From NCBI RefSeq assembly GCF_000960975.1, contig NZ_CP010803.1, forward strand, positions 3,565,818 to 3,629,817: a stretch of DNA of 64,000 bases. The letters run 5' to 3'. Position 1 is the first letter of the stretch. Every line of letters starts with the position of its first letter. Origin of the DNA: Martelella endophytica (GTDB taxonomy: Bacteria; Pseudomonadota; Alphaproteobacteria; Rhizobiales; Rhizobiaceae). Under the pieces are notes generated by a model that was not told the DNA's origin, ran no database searches, and saw only the letters and a list, made by a program, of their open reading frames with translations. Positions 26,520-35,033 of this stretch are shown one piece after another. The translations under genes were made by a program, and so were the position numbers.

Positions 26520-27960
26520 TTGCGGCTCCCGTGATCTTTCTGGTTTCGACATTGCTGTTAAGCGCGAGCGCGCTCGACTGCTCGAGATTGGCGCCGGCGA
26601 CCGCGTCGCCGATGATCACCATCACCGGGCCGGTAAGGTCTTCGCGCGCCTCAAGATGCGGCAGTTCGGAAAGGACGCCGTGGAACATGCGCCGGTTCTT
26701 GCGGCTGGCGTTCTCGACAATGGCGATCGTGGTGTCGGCGGGCACACCCGCTTCCTGCAACCGGGCACCGAGCTTGGCGGCAACGGAACGGCCCATATAG
26801 ACAGCAATGGTGGCACCGCGAACCGCAAGCGCGGCCCAGTCCGGCAAGGTGTCGCCATTAAGGTCGTGGCCGGTCGTAAAAACCAGGGTCGAGGCAACGC
26901 CGCGCAGGGTCATCGGCAGGCCGAAGTCGGCCGCCGCTGCGGAGGCGGAGGTGATGCCAGGCACGACCTCGTACGATACGCCAGCAGCCCGCAGTGCCGC
27001 CATCTCCTCGCCGGCACGGCCGAAGATCAGCGGATCGCCGGATTTGAGCCGCACGACACGCTTGCCTTCTTTGGCAAGTGTCACCAGCAGATCATTGATT
27101 TCGTTCTGAGACTTCGAATGGCAGTTCTTGCGCTTGCCGACGGCGATACGTTCCGCATCGCGGCGGCCCATATCAACGACGGCCTGCGGCACGAGCGCAT
27201 CATAGGCAATCACATCGGCTTCCATCAGCAGACGGTGGGCCCGGATGGTGAGCAGGTCCTCCGCACCCGGCCCGGCGCCGACGAGGGCGACATGACCGGA
27301 GACCGCCGAACCATCGGCGATGATCTCATCGGCCAGGCACTCGGCTTCGAGCAGTCGGCCCTTGTCCACGGCGTTGGCGACCGAGCCGTTGAAGAAGCGA
27401 GACCAGAAGGCGCGCCGTGCGCTACCGCGCGGGATCGTCATATCGACCTTGTCGCGCAGGCGCTCGGCAAGCCGCGCGAGCGGCCCGAGGGAACGCGGCA
27501 GGATGGTGTCAATCTGGGCTCGGATCATCTGCGCCAGCACCGGCCCTGCCCCTTCCGTGCCGATCGCCACGGCGACCGGGGGGCGGACGACAAGTGCCGG
27601 CGTATAGAAATCGCAGTCATCCTTCTGATCGACGGCGTTGACCGGCACGTTCAGCATCCGCGCGCACGCGGCAATGCGACGGTCGTGCTCGTGCTCGCCG
27701 GTTGCGGCAAAGGCCATGACGGCACCATCGAGCTGGGCGGCATCGAATGACGCTTCTACGCTGGCGAAACCGCGCTCCTCCAGGAACGAGCGGTAATCGG
27801 CCTCGAAGTCATCGGCATAGGCGATGACGGCGGCACTGGTCTTCGCCATCAGCCGCGCCTTGGCAAAGGCTTCCGCGCCCCCGCCGAAAATCGCGACCTT
27901 GCGGCCCTCGACCTTGAAAAATGCCGGAAATGCCGACAGCAATTCTTCTTTTGCGACCAT
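26509..27960 (-). CDS. cysG: Siroheme synthase (uroporphyrinogen-III methyltransferase / precorrin-2 dehydrogenase / ferrochelatase)
   Basis: A 483-residue trifunctional enzyme that makes siroheme. The N-terminal Met8p-like domain (about 1-200) has the NAD-binding 'VAIFGGGAEAFAKARLM' and 'VNAVDQKDDCDFYTPA'. The C-terminal methyltransferase domain has 'VALVGAGPGAEDLLTIRAHRLL.EADVI.YD.LV', 'RLKSGDPLIFGRAGEEM', 'VPGITSASAAAA' and 'YMG'. It supplies the cofactor of the cysI product encoded just downstream and starts the operon. Confidence 0.96.
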   Translation of the reverse strand: MVAKEELLSAFPAFFKVEGRKVAIFGGGAEAFAKARLMAKTSAAVIAYADDFEADYRSFLEERGFASVEASFDAAQLDGAVMAFAATGEHEHDRRIAACARMLNVPVNAVDQKDDCDFYTPALVVRPPVAVAIGTEGAGPVLAQMIRAQIDTILPRSLGPLARLAERLRDKVDMTIPRGSARRAFWSRFFNGSVANAVDKGRLLEAECLADEIIADGSAVSGHVALVGAGPGAEDLLTIRAHRLLMEADVIAYDALVPQAVVDMGRRDAERIAVGKRKNCHSKSQNEINDLLVTLAKEGKRVVRLKSGDPLIFGRAGEEMAALRAAGVSYEVVPGITSASAAAADFGLPMTLRGVASTLVFTTGHDLNGDTLPDWAALAVRGATIAVYMGRSVAAKLGARLQEAGVPADTTIAIVENASRKNRRMFHGVLSELPHLEAREDLTGPVMVIIGDAVAGANLEQSSALALNSNVETRKITGAANVR

Positions 27961-28151
27961 TTCGGAACAGTCCTTCTCTCAATGGCGCAATGATGCCGAT
28001 GTCTGACAGCACCTTGAAGAAACGAAAATGCGCGCGCGGCGACGCGGAAACATTTCATTCCTCAATTGTGCGGCCATCGCAGCAAATTTGACCGGCGCTT
28101 GCAGACCGGGCCGGCCACCATTAACGTCGGTGGACATATCGGGGGACCAAC

Positions 28152-28739
28152 ATGAGCGACAGCAAACTGACCCACCGCCTGCTGGGCGTCATCGAAAACG
28201 ATATCCTGCCACTGACGCTGAGGGGCGTTTCCGGTGGCAACAAGGTGTTCGGCGCGGCAATCCTGCGCAAGGACGACTTGTCGCTTGTCATAGCAGGCAC
28301 CAATGACGAGACATCGAACCCGCTCTGGCACGGCGAGGTGCACACGCTGAAGCAATTCTACGAACTGCCGGATGCCCCTCCGACGAAGGAGTTGCTGTTC
28401 CTGTCCACGCACGAACCCTGCACCATGTGCATGTCGGCGATCACCTGGGCCGGATTCGACAATTATTTCTATTTCTTCAGCCATGAGGATTCGCGCGACA
28501 GTTTCGCCATTCCGCACGACCTGAAGATCATGAAGGAACTCTATGGGCTCGAGCCCGGCGGCTACCGGCGACAGAACGCCTTCTTCACCGCCCGCTCGAT
28601 CATCGACATGGCGGTTGCCGCCGATGAGCCTGAGCGCAGCGATTTTCTCCAGCGCATCGATGCCATTCGGGATCGCTATGCGCTTGCGTCGGACACCTAC
28701 CAGTCGCATAAGGGCGAGACCAAGATCCCGCTTGGATGA
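28152..28739 (+). CDS. Nucleoside/cytosine-type deaminase, zinc-dependent
   Basis: A 195-residue member of the cytidine/deoxycytidylate deaminase-like superfamily. The zinc site is read as HGE (residues 60-62 in NPLWHGEVHTL) with the proton-shuttling glutamate, and PCTMC (93-97). HGE instead of the common HAE is also found in yeast cytosine deaminase, so a base rather than a tRNA substrate is possible. The C-terminal half is longer than in the shortest family members. An upstream GGGGGA at 28141-28145 serves as ribosome-binding site. Substrate not determinable here. Confidence 0.85.
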   Translation: MSDSKLTHRLLGVIENDILPLTLRGVSGGNKVFGAAILRKDDLSLVIAGTNDETSNPLWHGEVHTLKQFYELPDAPPTKELLFLSTHEPCTMCMSAITWAGFDNYFYFFSHEDSRDSFAIPHDLKIMKELYGLEPGGYRRQNAFFTARSIIDMAVAADEPERSDFLQRIDAIRDRYALASDTYQSHKGETKIPLG

Positions 28740-28751
28740 CATCTGACACGC

Positions 28752-29606
28752 ATGCCGGAGCGCCCGCCCGTGGAACCCTCACGCGATATCGCACGCCTCA
28801 TCGAAATCATGGCCGCCCTGCGCACGCCCGAGACGGGCTGCCCCTGGGACCTGAAGCAGGATTTCGAGAGCATCAAGCCGTATACGATCGAGGAGGCCTA
28901 TGAAGTCGCCGACGCGATCGAGCGGCGCGATTTTGACGATCTTTGCGACGAACTGGGCGATCTCCTGCTGCAGGTGGTTTTCCATGCGCGCATGGCCGAG
29001 GAGGAAGGGCTGTTTTCCTTCGACGACGTCGTCCACGCCGTCACGTCGAAAATGATCCGGCGCCATCCCCACGTTTTCGCGCGCAACGACGCCGACACGC
29101 CGGAAGCGGTGAAACTGCAATGGGATGCAATCAAGCGTCAGGAGAAGGCGGATCGCGCCGAGCGTCGGGCCAGGGCCGGCGTCACCGAGGACTTCAAGGC
29201 CGGGCATCTCGGCTCCGTGCAGCGCTCGTTCCCGGCATTGACGGAGGCGCTGAAGCTGCAGGAGCACGCGGCACGCGTCGGCTTCGACTGGTCGGAAGCG
29301 GAACCGATCCTCGACAAGTTCGAGGAAGAGATCGGCGAGCTGCGCGAAGCGCTGCAGACCGGCAACAAGGCCGAGATCGCCGACGAGCTCGGCGATCTGA
29401 TCTTCGCCGCCGTCAATCTTGGCCGTCACACCGGGACCGATCCGGAGCAGGCGCTGCGCGGCACCAATACAAAATTCCGCCGTCGCTTCAATCATATCGA
29501 GGAAAGCCTGAAGGCTTCAGGCGATACGCTGGAAGCCGCTACACTGGAGCGCATGGAAGCGCTCTGGCAGGATGCCAAGGCAATCGAACGCAAGCTCGGC
29601 GAATAA
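28752..29606 (+). CDS. mazG: Nucleoside triphosphate pyrophosphohydrolase MazG
   Basis: A 284-residue tandem MazG protein that cleaves NTPs to NMP and pyrophosphate. The first domain has 'GCPWD..QDFESIKPYTIEEAYEV.DAI', 'ELGDLLLQVVFHA' and 'RRHPHVFA'; the second has 'EEEIGELREAL....NKAEIADELGDLIFAAVNLGRH', each with the EExx/ExxD metal-binding set. The ATG at 28752 has no good ribosome-binding site, while GTG at 28770 has GGAG nine bases upstream and gives the usual M.PSRDIARLIEIM beginning, so the true start may be 28770. It follows the deaminase gene by 12 bases. Confidence 0.95.
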   Translation: MPERPPVEPSRDIARLIEIMAALRTPETGCPWDLKQDFESIKPYTIEEAYEVADAIERRDFDDLCDELGDLLLQVVFHARMAEEEGLFSFDDVVHAVTSKMIRRHPHVFARNDADTPEAVKLQWDAIKRQEKADRAERRARAGVTEDFKAGHLGSVQRSFPALTEALKLQEHAARVGFDWSEAEPILDKFEEEIGELREALQTGNKAEIADELGDLIFAAVNLGRHTGTDPEQALRGTNTKFRRRFNHIEESLKASGDTLEAATLERMEALWQDAKAIERKLGE

Positions 29607-29646
29607 TCGGCCGGCATTTTTGCTGCGCGACCCGACATTTTTTCTG

Positions 29647-29677
29647 TTGACTTAGAGTGCGCTCAAACACCTAGCTT
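29647..29677 (+). promoter_or_regulatory. MerR-type promoter with a 19-base spacer
   Basis: TTGACT (29647-29652), 19 bases containing GAGTGCGCTC, then TAGCTT (29672-29677). The overlong spacer with a dyad between -35 and -10 is the hallmark of promoters activated by MerR-family proteins. The next gene, starting at 29708, is a MerR regulator, so autoregulation is likely. Confidence 0.7.
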
Positions 29678-29707
29678 CTCAGGCGTCGTGACGAAAGCAG
29701 GACGAAG

Positions 29708-30094
29708 ATGAAGATCGGTGAACTCGCGAAACGCTCCGGGCTGTCGGCCCATACCATCCGCTATTACGAACGGATCGGTTTGCTGCCCGATACAGACCGG
29801 GATCAATCCGGTCATCGCGACTACGACGCATCGATGCTGGTCTGGATCGAATTTCTCGGCCGCCTGAAAACCACCGGGATGCCGATCCGGCAGATGCTGC
29901 GCTATGCCGCTTTGCGGCAGCAGGGCAAGGGCACGGAGCCCCAGCGTCAACAACTCCTCGAACAGCATCGCGACGCCGTGCGTCGTCATGTGCTCGAGCT
30001 GCAGTCCTGTCTGGATGTCCTCGACACCAAAATTGCCGGCTATGCCGGCGGTGACGAAAAAGAGGATCAAAGACGCAATGAACGATCAGAATGA
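29708..30094 (+). CDS. MerR family transcriptional regulator
   Basis: A 128-residue regulator. The winged HTH is MKIGELAKRSGLSAHTIRYYERIGLLP (residues 1-27), followed by the 'L..I..L..TGMPI..M..Y' helix and a coiled-coil dimerisation helix. Only one cysteine (C101) is present, outside the metal-binding positions of MerR/CueR and the C54 position of NmlR, so the signal is unknown. Its end overlaps the start of the carboxymuconolactone-decarboxylase-like gene by 17 bases, which suggests regulator and target are co-transcribed. Confidence 0.9.
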   Translation: MKIGELAKRSGLSAHTIRYYERIGLLPDTDRDQSGHRDYDASMLVWIEFLGRLKTTGMPIRQMLRYAALRQQGKGTEPQRQQLLEQHRDAVRRHVLELQSCLDVLDTKIAGYAGGDEKEDQRRNERSE

Positions 30095-30467
30095 AAGCCG
30101 CCTCGAACGCGGCAAACGCGCGCTTGCGGCGATCGACGGCGCGGCAGGGCAGAACGTTATCGACGCGCTCGAAGACATCGCACCCGATTTCTCCCGCTAC
30201 ATTTTCGAGTTTTCCTTCGGCGATATCTATTCCCGGCCCGGGCTGGGGCTACGCGAACGCGAGATCGCGACCGTCGCCGCACTCACCGCCATGGGCAACG
30301 CCGCGCCGCAGCTCAAGGTTCACATCGAAGCAGCACTGAACGTGGGCGTCAGCAAGGACGAGATCGTCGAGACAATGATGCAGATGGCCGTCTATGCCGG
30401 ATTTCCGGCAGCCCTCAACGGGTTGTTCGCTGCAAAGGCGGTCTTTGCCGAACGCGACCTGCCCTGA
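30078..30467 (+). CDS. Carboxymuconolactone decarboxylase family protein
   Basis: A 129-residue all-helical protein of the CMD/AhpD-like family, seen in 'F...FSFGDIYSRPGL.LREREIATVAALTAMGN..PQLK.HI.AALNVGVSKDEIVE.MMQMAVYAGFPAALN'. The redox CxxC of AhpD is absent; the pattern is that of the gamma-carboxymuconolactone decarboxylase type. The ATG at 30078 lies inside the end of the merR gene. No aromatic-degradation genes are near, so the true substrate is unclear. It converges on hflX. Confidence 0.9.
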   Translation: MNDQNESRLERGKRALAAIDGAAGQNVIDALEDIAPDFSRYIFEFSFGDIYSRPGLGLREREIATVAALTAMGNAAPQLKVHIEAALNVGVSKDEIVETMMQMAVYAGFPAALNGLFAAKAVFAERDLP

Positions 30468-30479
30468 AGAGCCGGCGGG

Positions 30480-31820
30480 TTAGCCCGCCAGCATGCTATC
30501 CAGCCGCTGCGCCTCGGTGTCCGCAAGCCGGATGTCGAGGCTCACCGAGCCATCTTCCAGATCGCGGCGTTCGTCGACCAAGGCGTGTTCGTAGAGCCAT
30601 GGCAGGAGATGCAACTGTTCGGGGGCGAGCGTGATCGTCGTTTCGGTCAACACACCGGCGAGCCGGGCGGCAATCCGATCCACTAGCGCTTCGACGCCCT
30701 CGCCGGTGACGGCGGACACGGCCATCACGTCGTCGTTCGGCTCGGCCCGCGCCATCAGCGCGTCGTGGTCCTCCGGCTCCAGCAGGTCGACCTTGTTCCA
30801 GACTTCGATGATCCGCTCGTTCTGTGCCTTCTCGTCGATGCCGAGCTCGCCGAGAATGCGCAGCACGTCGCCGGACTGCGCGTCTCGGGCGGGATCGGCC
30901 ATGTCGCGGACATGCAGGATCAGATCCGCCTCCAGCACCTCTTCCAGTGTTGCCCGGAAGGCAGCGACGAGGTGCGTCGGCAGGTCGGAGATGAAACCCA
31001 CGGTGTCGGACAGGATGACGGTGCGGCCATGCGGCAGCTTCATCCGGCGCAAGGTCGGATCAAGCGTTGCAAACAGCATGTCCTCCGCCAGCACCCCTGC
31101 CCCGGTAATGCGATTGAACAGGGTCGACTTCCCGGCATTGGTATAGCCGACAAGCGCCACGATCGGATGCGGCACCTTCTTGCGTTTGGAACGGTGAAGC
31201 TGGCGCGTGCGAACCACCTGCTCCAGCTCACGCTCGAGCTTGGTAATCCGCTCGCGCAGAAGCCGCCGGTCCGCCTCGATCTGGGTTTCGCCCGGGCCAC
31301 CCATGAAGCCACCACCACCACGCTGACGCTCAAGGTGGGTCCAGCTTCGGACAAGGCGACCGCGCTGATAGTTGAGATGCGCCAGCTCGACCTGCAGGCG
31401 GCCTTCCTTGGTGGAGGCGCGCTCGCCGAAAATCTCGAGAATGAGGCCGGTCCGGTCGATGACCTTGGCGACCCACTCCTTTTCGAGATTGCGCTGCTGA
31501 ACCGGCGACAATGGATGATCGACGATCACCAGCCCGATATTGTTCTCATCGAGCAGCTCGTCGATTTCCTTGATCTTGCCGGTGCCGATGAGCGTGGCCG
31601 GCCGCGGGTCGTTGACCTGCACAATCACCGAAGCCACGACCTCGAGCCCGATGGCCCGCGCAAGGCCCTCTGCCTCCTGCTGGCGGCTTTCGGGCGCGCG
31701 CGAAGAAAGCCCCTCGCCGTCACTGCGGCGATCGGCCTTGATGACCGGAACAACGACGAGAGCCCGTGAGGAATCGCGGTTCTCGTATTCGCTTTCAGGA
31801 AAGAATGTATCGTCGGAAAT
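30480..31820 (-). CDS. hflX: Ribosome-associated GTPase HflX
   Basis: GTPase that splits or rescues stalled ribosomes. Motifs are the GTP-binding 'GYTNAGKSTLFNRITG' (G1), 'DTVGFISDLP' (G3) and 'NKVD' (G4), preceded by the glycine-rich 'RGGGGFMGGPGETQIE'. The conserved N-terminal domain ('ALVVVPVIK...EAEGLARAIGLEVV') continues in frame upstream of the first usual start, a GTG at 31637, up to a TGA at 31827-31829, with no ATG, GTG or TTG. I give the end as the in-frame ATT at 31820; a GTG at 31830 would fit with a one-base shift in the T4 run at 31823-31826. It follows hfq by a few bases. Confidence 0.9.
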   Translation of the reverse strand: MSDDTFFPESEYENRDSSRALVVVPVIKADRRSDGEGLSSRAPESRQQEAEGLARAIGLEVVASVIVQVNDPRPATLIGTGKIKEIDELLDENNIGLVIVDHPLSPVQQRNLEKEWVAKVIDRTGLILEIFGERASTKEGRLQVELAHLNYQRGRLVRSWTHLERQRGGGGFMGGPGETQIEADRRLLRERITKLERELEQVVRTRQLHRSKRKKVPHPIVALVGYTNAGKSTLFNRITGAGVLAEDMLFATLDPTLRRMKLPHGRTVILSDTVGFISDLPTHLVAAFRATLEEVLEADLILHVRDMADPARDAQSGDVLRILGELGIDEKAQNERIIEVWNKVDLLEPEDHDALMARAEPNDDVMAVSAVTGEGVEALVDRIAARLAGVLTETTITLAPEQLHLLPWLYEHALVDERRDLEDGSVSLDIRLADTEAQRLDSMLAG

Positions 31821-31833
31821 GGAAAATCACCGC

Positions 31834-32076
31834 TTACGAAGCGCTGTCATCGCCTTCGAACATCTGAACCGGCTGGCCGGGCATGATCGTCGAAATCGCA
31901 TGCTTGTAGACCAGCTGGGAGTGTCCGTCGCGGCGCAACAGAACGCAGAAATTGTCGAATGAGGTCACAACCCCGGTGAGCTTTACCCCATTGATCAGAA
32001 AAATCGTCAGGGAAATCTTCTGCTTACGAACCGTATTGAGGAAGAGATCCTGCAGATTCTGAGAACGTTCCGCCAT
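31834..32076 (-). CDS. hfq: RNA chaperone Hfq
   Basis: An 80-residue Sm-like RNA chaperone that pairs small RNAs with mRNAs and, in rhizobia, affects nitrogen-fixation gene expression. The Sm1 motif ([26 protein letters not shown]) and the Sm2 motif YKHAIST are intact, and the N-terminal '[13 protein letters not shown]' is typical. Its place after ntrX-trkA and before hflX is the conserved alphaproteobacterial order. Confidence 0.98.
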   Translation of the reverse strand: MAERSQNLQDLFLNTVRKQKISLTIFLINGVKLTGVVTSFDNFCVLLRRDGHSQLVYKHAISTIMPGQPVQMFEGDDSAS

Positions 32077-32234
32077 AGCGCCGCTTCTTTCTTACTCTTG
32101 CCGGCATGTCGCCGGTTCCCACCCATAATCGTCGTCCCCGAGAACCGGCAACGCGTATTCAATAAGAGGTGGTAGCAAATCGACGGCCCTTCCGCAACGA
32201 TCAAAAAAAGACGGCCACAGGCGCGCGGCTTCCC

Positions 32235-33611
32235 CTAGAAATACTGGATCGACACGCGGAAGAGCTGTTCGACGTGACGGACAGCCGAGGCGGCGGCAAA
32301 GAGGATCACCCGGTCATGGGCCTTGATCTTCAGATCACCGGTCGGCCGCAGCACCTCCTCGCCGCGATAGACCGCGCCGATGCGAATGCCTTCGGGAAGG
32401 TCGAGGTCCCGGAACGGCGTGCCGACCAGCGGCGATGTCGTCAGCGCCTCCGCCTCGATCACCTCTGCCTGCCCCTTCTGCACCGCGTAGACGGAGCGGA
32501 TACGGCCCTTGCGCACATGCTGCAGGACGCGGGAGATCGTCACGGCCCGCGGGTTGATATAGGCGTCGATGCCCAGCGACTTGGTGACGTCGTGGAAGGA
32601 CGGGTTGTTGAGGAGCGCCAGATTGGCCTTGCAGCCGAGCTGCTTGGCAATGACCGAGGCCAGGATGTTGGTCTGGTCGTTGTTGGTCAGTGCCACCATC
32701 AGGTGGGCATCCGGCACATCGGCCTGCACCATGATGTTCTGGTCGAGCGCGGAGCCCTGCAGCACGATCACGTTGCGCAGCGAATCGGACACCGCCACGG
32801 CCTTTTCGCGGTCATTCTCGATCATCTTCAGCCGGGTGCGCGGCTGCATTTCCTCGATAGACTTGGCGACGAAGAAGCCGATATTGCCACCGCCGGCAAT
32901 CACGATGCGGCGGGCCTCCTGCTCCTCATGACCGAACAGCGCCAGCGTGCGGCGGATGTGCTCCTGCTCGCAGACCACATAGACGAGATCGCCGGAGAGC
33001 ACCTGGTCGGTCGAATGCGGGATGATCACCTTGTCTTCGCGGTAGATGCCGGTGACCGTGGCATTGAGATCCGGGAAGAGCTGACTGAGCTGCATCAGCG
33101 GCGTGTTCAGCACCGGGCAATCGTCATTGCACTCGACGGCGAGCATGGCGATCTTCTCGTCGGCGAAACGGACGACATCGGTCGCGCCCGGGAAAGCGAT
33201 ACGGCGCAGCACCATCTTGCCGACCTCGACTTCCGGCGAGATCGTCACGTCGATCGGCATGTGGTCGCGCGAGAACAGGTCCGAATAGTGCGAGTGCAGG
33301 TAGCTCTGCGAGCGGATGCGGGCGATCTTGGTCGGCACGTTAAACAGCGAATGCGCGACCTGGCAGGCGACCATGTTGATCTCGTCATGCAGCGTCACGG
33401 CGATGATCATGTCGGCCTGATCGGCGCCGGCCTTCGCCAGCACGTCCGGATGCGCACCATGGCCGACATAGCCGCGCACATCGAGAAGCTCGGTGATGGC
33501 GCTGATCAACGAAGCGGACGTGTCGATGACGGAGACGTCGTTATATTCCTGGGAGAGGCGCTCGGCGATACCGAAGCCAACCTGGCCGGCGCCGCAGATA
33601 ATGATTTTCAT
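32235..33611 (-). CDS. trkA: Trk system potassium uptake regulatory protein TrkA
   Basis: A 458-residue peripheral membrane protein with two NAD-binding RCK modules, each ending in a TrkA-C domain. The nucleotide folds are 'IICGAGQVGFGIAERL' (residues 3-18) and 'IVIAGGGNIGFFVAKSI' near 235. It gates the TrkH/TrkG potassium channel in response to nucleotide. It lies between ntrX and hfq on the same strand; a gap of about 57 bases to ntrX allows co-transcription. The location inside the ntr cluster is conserved in related genomes. Confidence 0.96.
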   Translation of the reverse strand: MKIIICGAGQVGFGIAERLSQEYNDVSVIDTSASLISAITELLDVRGYVGHGAHPDVLAKAGADQADMIIAVTLHDEINMVACQVAHSLFNVPTKIARIRSQSYLHSHYSDLFSRDHMPIDVTISPEVEVGKMVLRRIAFPGATDVVRFADEKIAMLAVECNDDCPVLNTPLMQLSQLFPDLNATVTGIYREDKVIIPHSTDQVLSGDLVYVVCEQEHIRRTLALFGHEEQEARRIVIAGGGNIGFFVAKSIEEMQPRTRLKMIENDREKAVAVSDSLRNVIVLQGSALDQNIMVQADVPDAHLMVALTNNDQTNILASVIAKQLGCKANLALLNNPSFHDVTKSLGIDAYINPRAVTISRVLQHVRKGRIRSVYAVQKGQAEVIEAEALTTSPLVGTPFRDLDLPEGIRIGAVYRGEEVLRPTGDLKIKAHDRVILFAAASAVRHVEQLFRVSIQYF

Positions 33612-33668
33612 AAGGACCGCTCTTGGGGTTCAAGGGTCGTTGGTCGGCGCAATCTGACGGTTTTTTGA

Positions 33669-35033
33669 TCAGATGCCAAGGGACTTCAACTTGCGGTGCA
33701 GCGCCGACCGCTCCATCCCGACGAATTCCGCCGTGCGCGAGATATTCCCGCCGAAGCGGTTGATCTGCGCCATCAGATAATCCCGCTCGAAGCGCTCGCG
33801 CGCCTCGCGCAGCGGCAGCGTCATGATATGGGCGTCGCCGGAGGTCTGAATCTGCGGCAGAACGTCGGAGAGGTCAGCCGGCAACAGATCGGCGCCGATC
33901 GGCGCATTGCCGGTTTCCTCGCGCGACAGGATCAGCAGACGCTCCAGATTGTTGCGGAGCTGGCGGATATTGCCCGGCCAGTCATGCGCCTGCAGGATCG
34001 CCATCGCGTCATCGCCGATCTGGCGCTGGCGGATGCCGGCCTGATCGCAGAGCTGGCGCATGATGAAATCGACGAGGAAGGGAATATCCTCGCGCCGTTC
34101 GGCAAGCCCCGGTATGCGCACCGGCACCACGGCGAGCCGGTGGTAGAGGTCCTGCCGGAAAAGCCCGTCGCCAATGCGCAGTTGCAGGTCCAGCGCCGAG
34201 GAGGAAATGATGCGGACGTCGACGCTGACGCGGCGGCTGCCGCCCACGCGTTCGAACTGCTGGTCGACCAGAACCCGCAGGATCTTCTTCTGGGTCTCAA
34301 GCGGCATCTCGCCGATCTCATCGAGATACAGCGTGCCGCGATGGGCGCGTTCGAGCGCACCGGTCTTCCGCGACCGGCCGCCGCCGGGCTCGACGCCGAA
34401 GAGCTCGATTTCCATGTTTTCCGGCGTGATTGCTGCCGCGTTCAAGGCCACGAAAGGCCCCTCGGCGCGCTGGCTGCGCTTGTGCAGCAGGCGAGCCACC
34501 ACCTCCTTGCCGGAGCCGGAAGCGCCGAAGATCATCACCCGGCTGTTGGTCGGGCCGATCTTCTCCAGCGTCTGGCGAAGCTGGGAGACCAGCAGCGACG
34601 AGCCGACAAGCTCCTCGGGATCACCGCTCTTGCGCTTCAGTTCCTGAACCTCGGTCTTCAGCCGCGAGTTCTCCAGCGCCCGCTCGGCGATCAGCACCAG
34701 CCTGTCGGCCTTGAACGGCTTCTCGATGAAATCGAAGGCGCCGCGCTTGATCGAGGAAACCGCCGTTTCGATGTTGCCGTGACCGGAGATCATCACCACC
34801 GGCAGTTCGGGATAGCGGCTCTTGATCTCCTCCAGCAGCGCCAGGCCGTCGAGCCGGCTCCCCTGCATCCAGATATCGAGAAAGATCAGCCGCGGAACCC
34901 GGTCGGAGATTGCCGCAAGCGCGCTGTCGCTGTCATGAGCAACGCGGGTTTCGTGCCCCTCATCCGACAGGATACCCGAAACAATATCCCGGATGTCGGC
35001 TTCATCGTCGACGACAAGAATATCAGAGGCCAT
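33669..35033 (-). CDS. ntrX: Nitrogen assimilation response regulator NtrX
   Basis: A 454-residue regulator with an N-terminal receiver domain (phospho-acceptor D53 in LIFLDIWMQ), an AAA+ module with Walker A GASGSGKE (170-177), and a C-terminal Fis-type helix-turn-helix ('GGNISRTAEFVGMERSALHRKLKSL'). The sigma-54-contacting GAFTGA loop is replaced by VEPGGGRSRKTGA (213-225), so it probably does not activate sigma-54 promoters. The ATG at 35033 overlaps the end of ntrY by 11 bases; the longer frame is not conserved. The NtrYX pair responds to nitrogen and redox in related bacteria. Confidence 0.95.
   Translation of the reverse strand: MASDILVVDDEADIRDIVSGILSDEGHETRVAHDSDSALAAISDRVPRLIFLDIWMQGSRLDGLALLEEIKSRYPELPVVMISGHGNIETAVSSIKRGAFDFIEKPFKADRLVLIAERALENSRLKTEVQELKRKSGDPEELVGSSLLVSQLRQTLEKIGPTNSRVMIFGASGSGKEVVARLLHKRSQRAEGPFVALNAAAITPENMEIELFGVEPGGGRSRKTGALERAHRGTLYLDEIGEMPLETQKKILRVLVDQQFERVGGSRRVSVDVRIISSSALDLQLRIGDGLFRQDLYHRLAVVPVRIPGLAERREDIPFLVDFIMRQLCDQAGIRQRQIGDDAMAILQAHDWPGNIRQLRNNLERLLILSREETGNAPIGADLLPADLSDVLPQIQTSGDAHIMTLPLREARERFERDYLMAQINRFGGNISRTAEFVGMERSALHRKLKSLGI

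Noticed and set aside
31637..31639. GTG at 31637 as the start of hflX
   Set aside because: It would remove the first strand-helix part of the conserved HflX N-terminal domain; kept only as a fallback.
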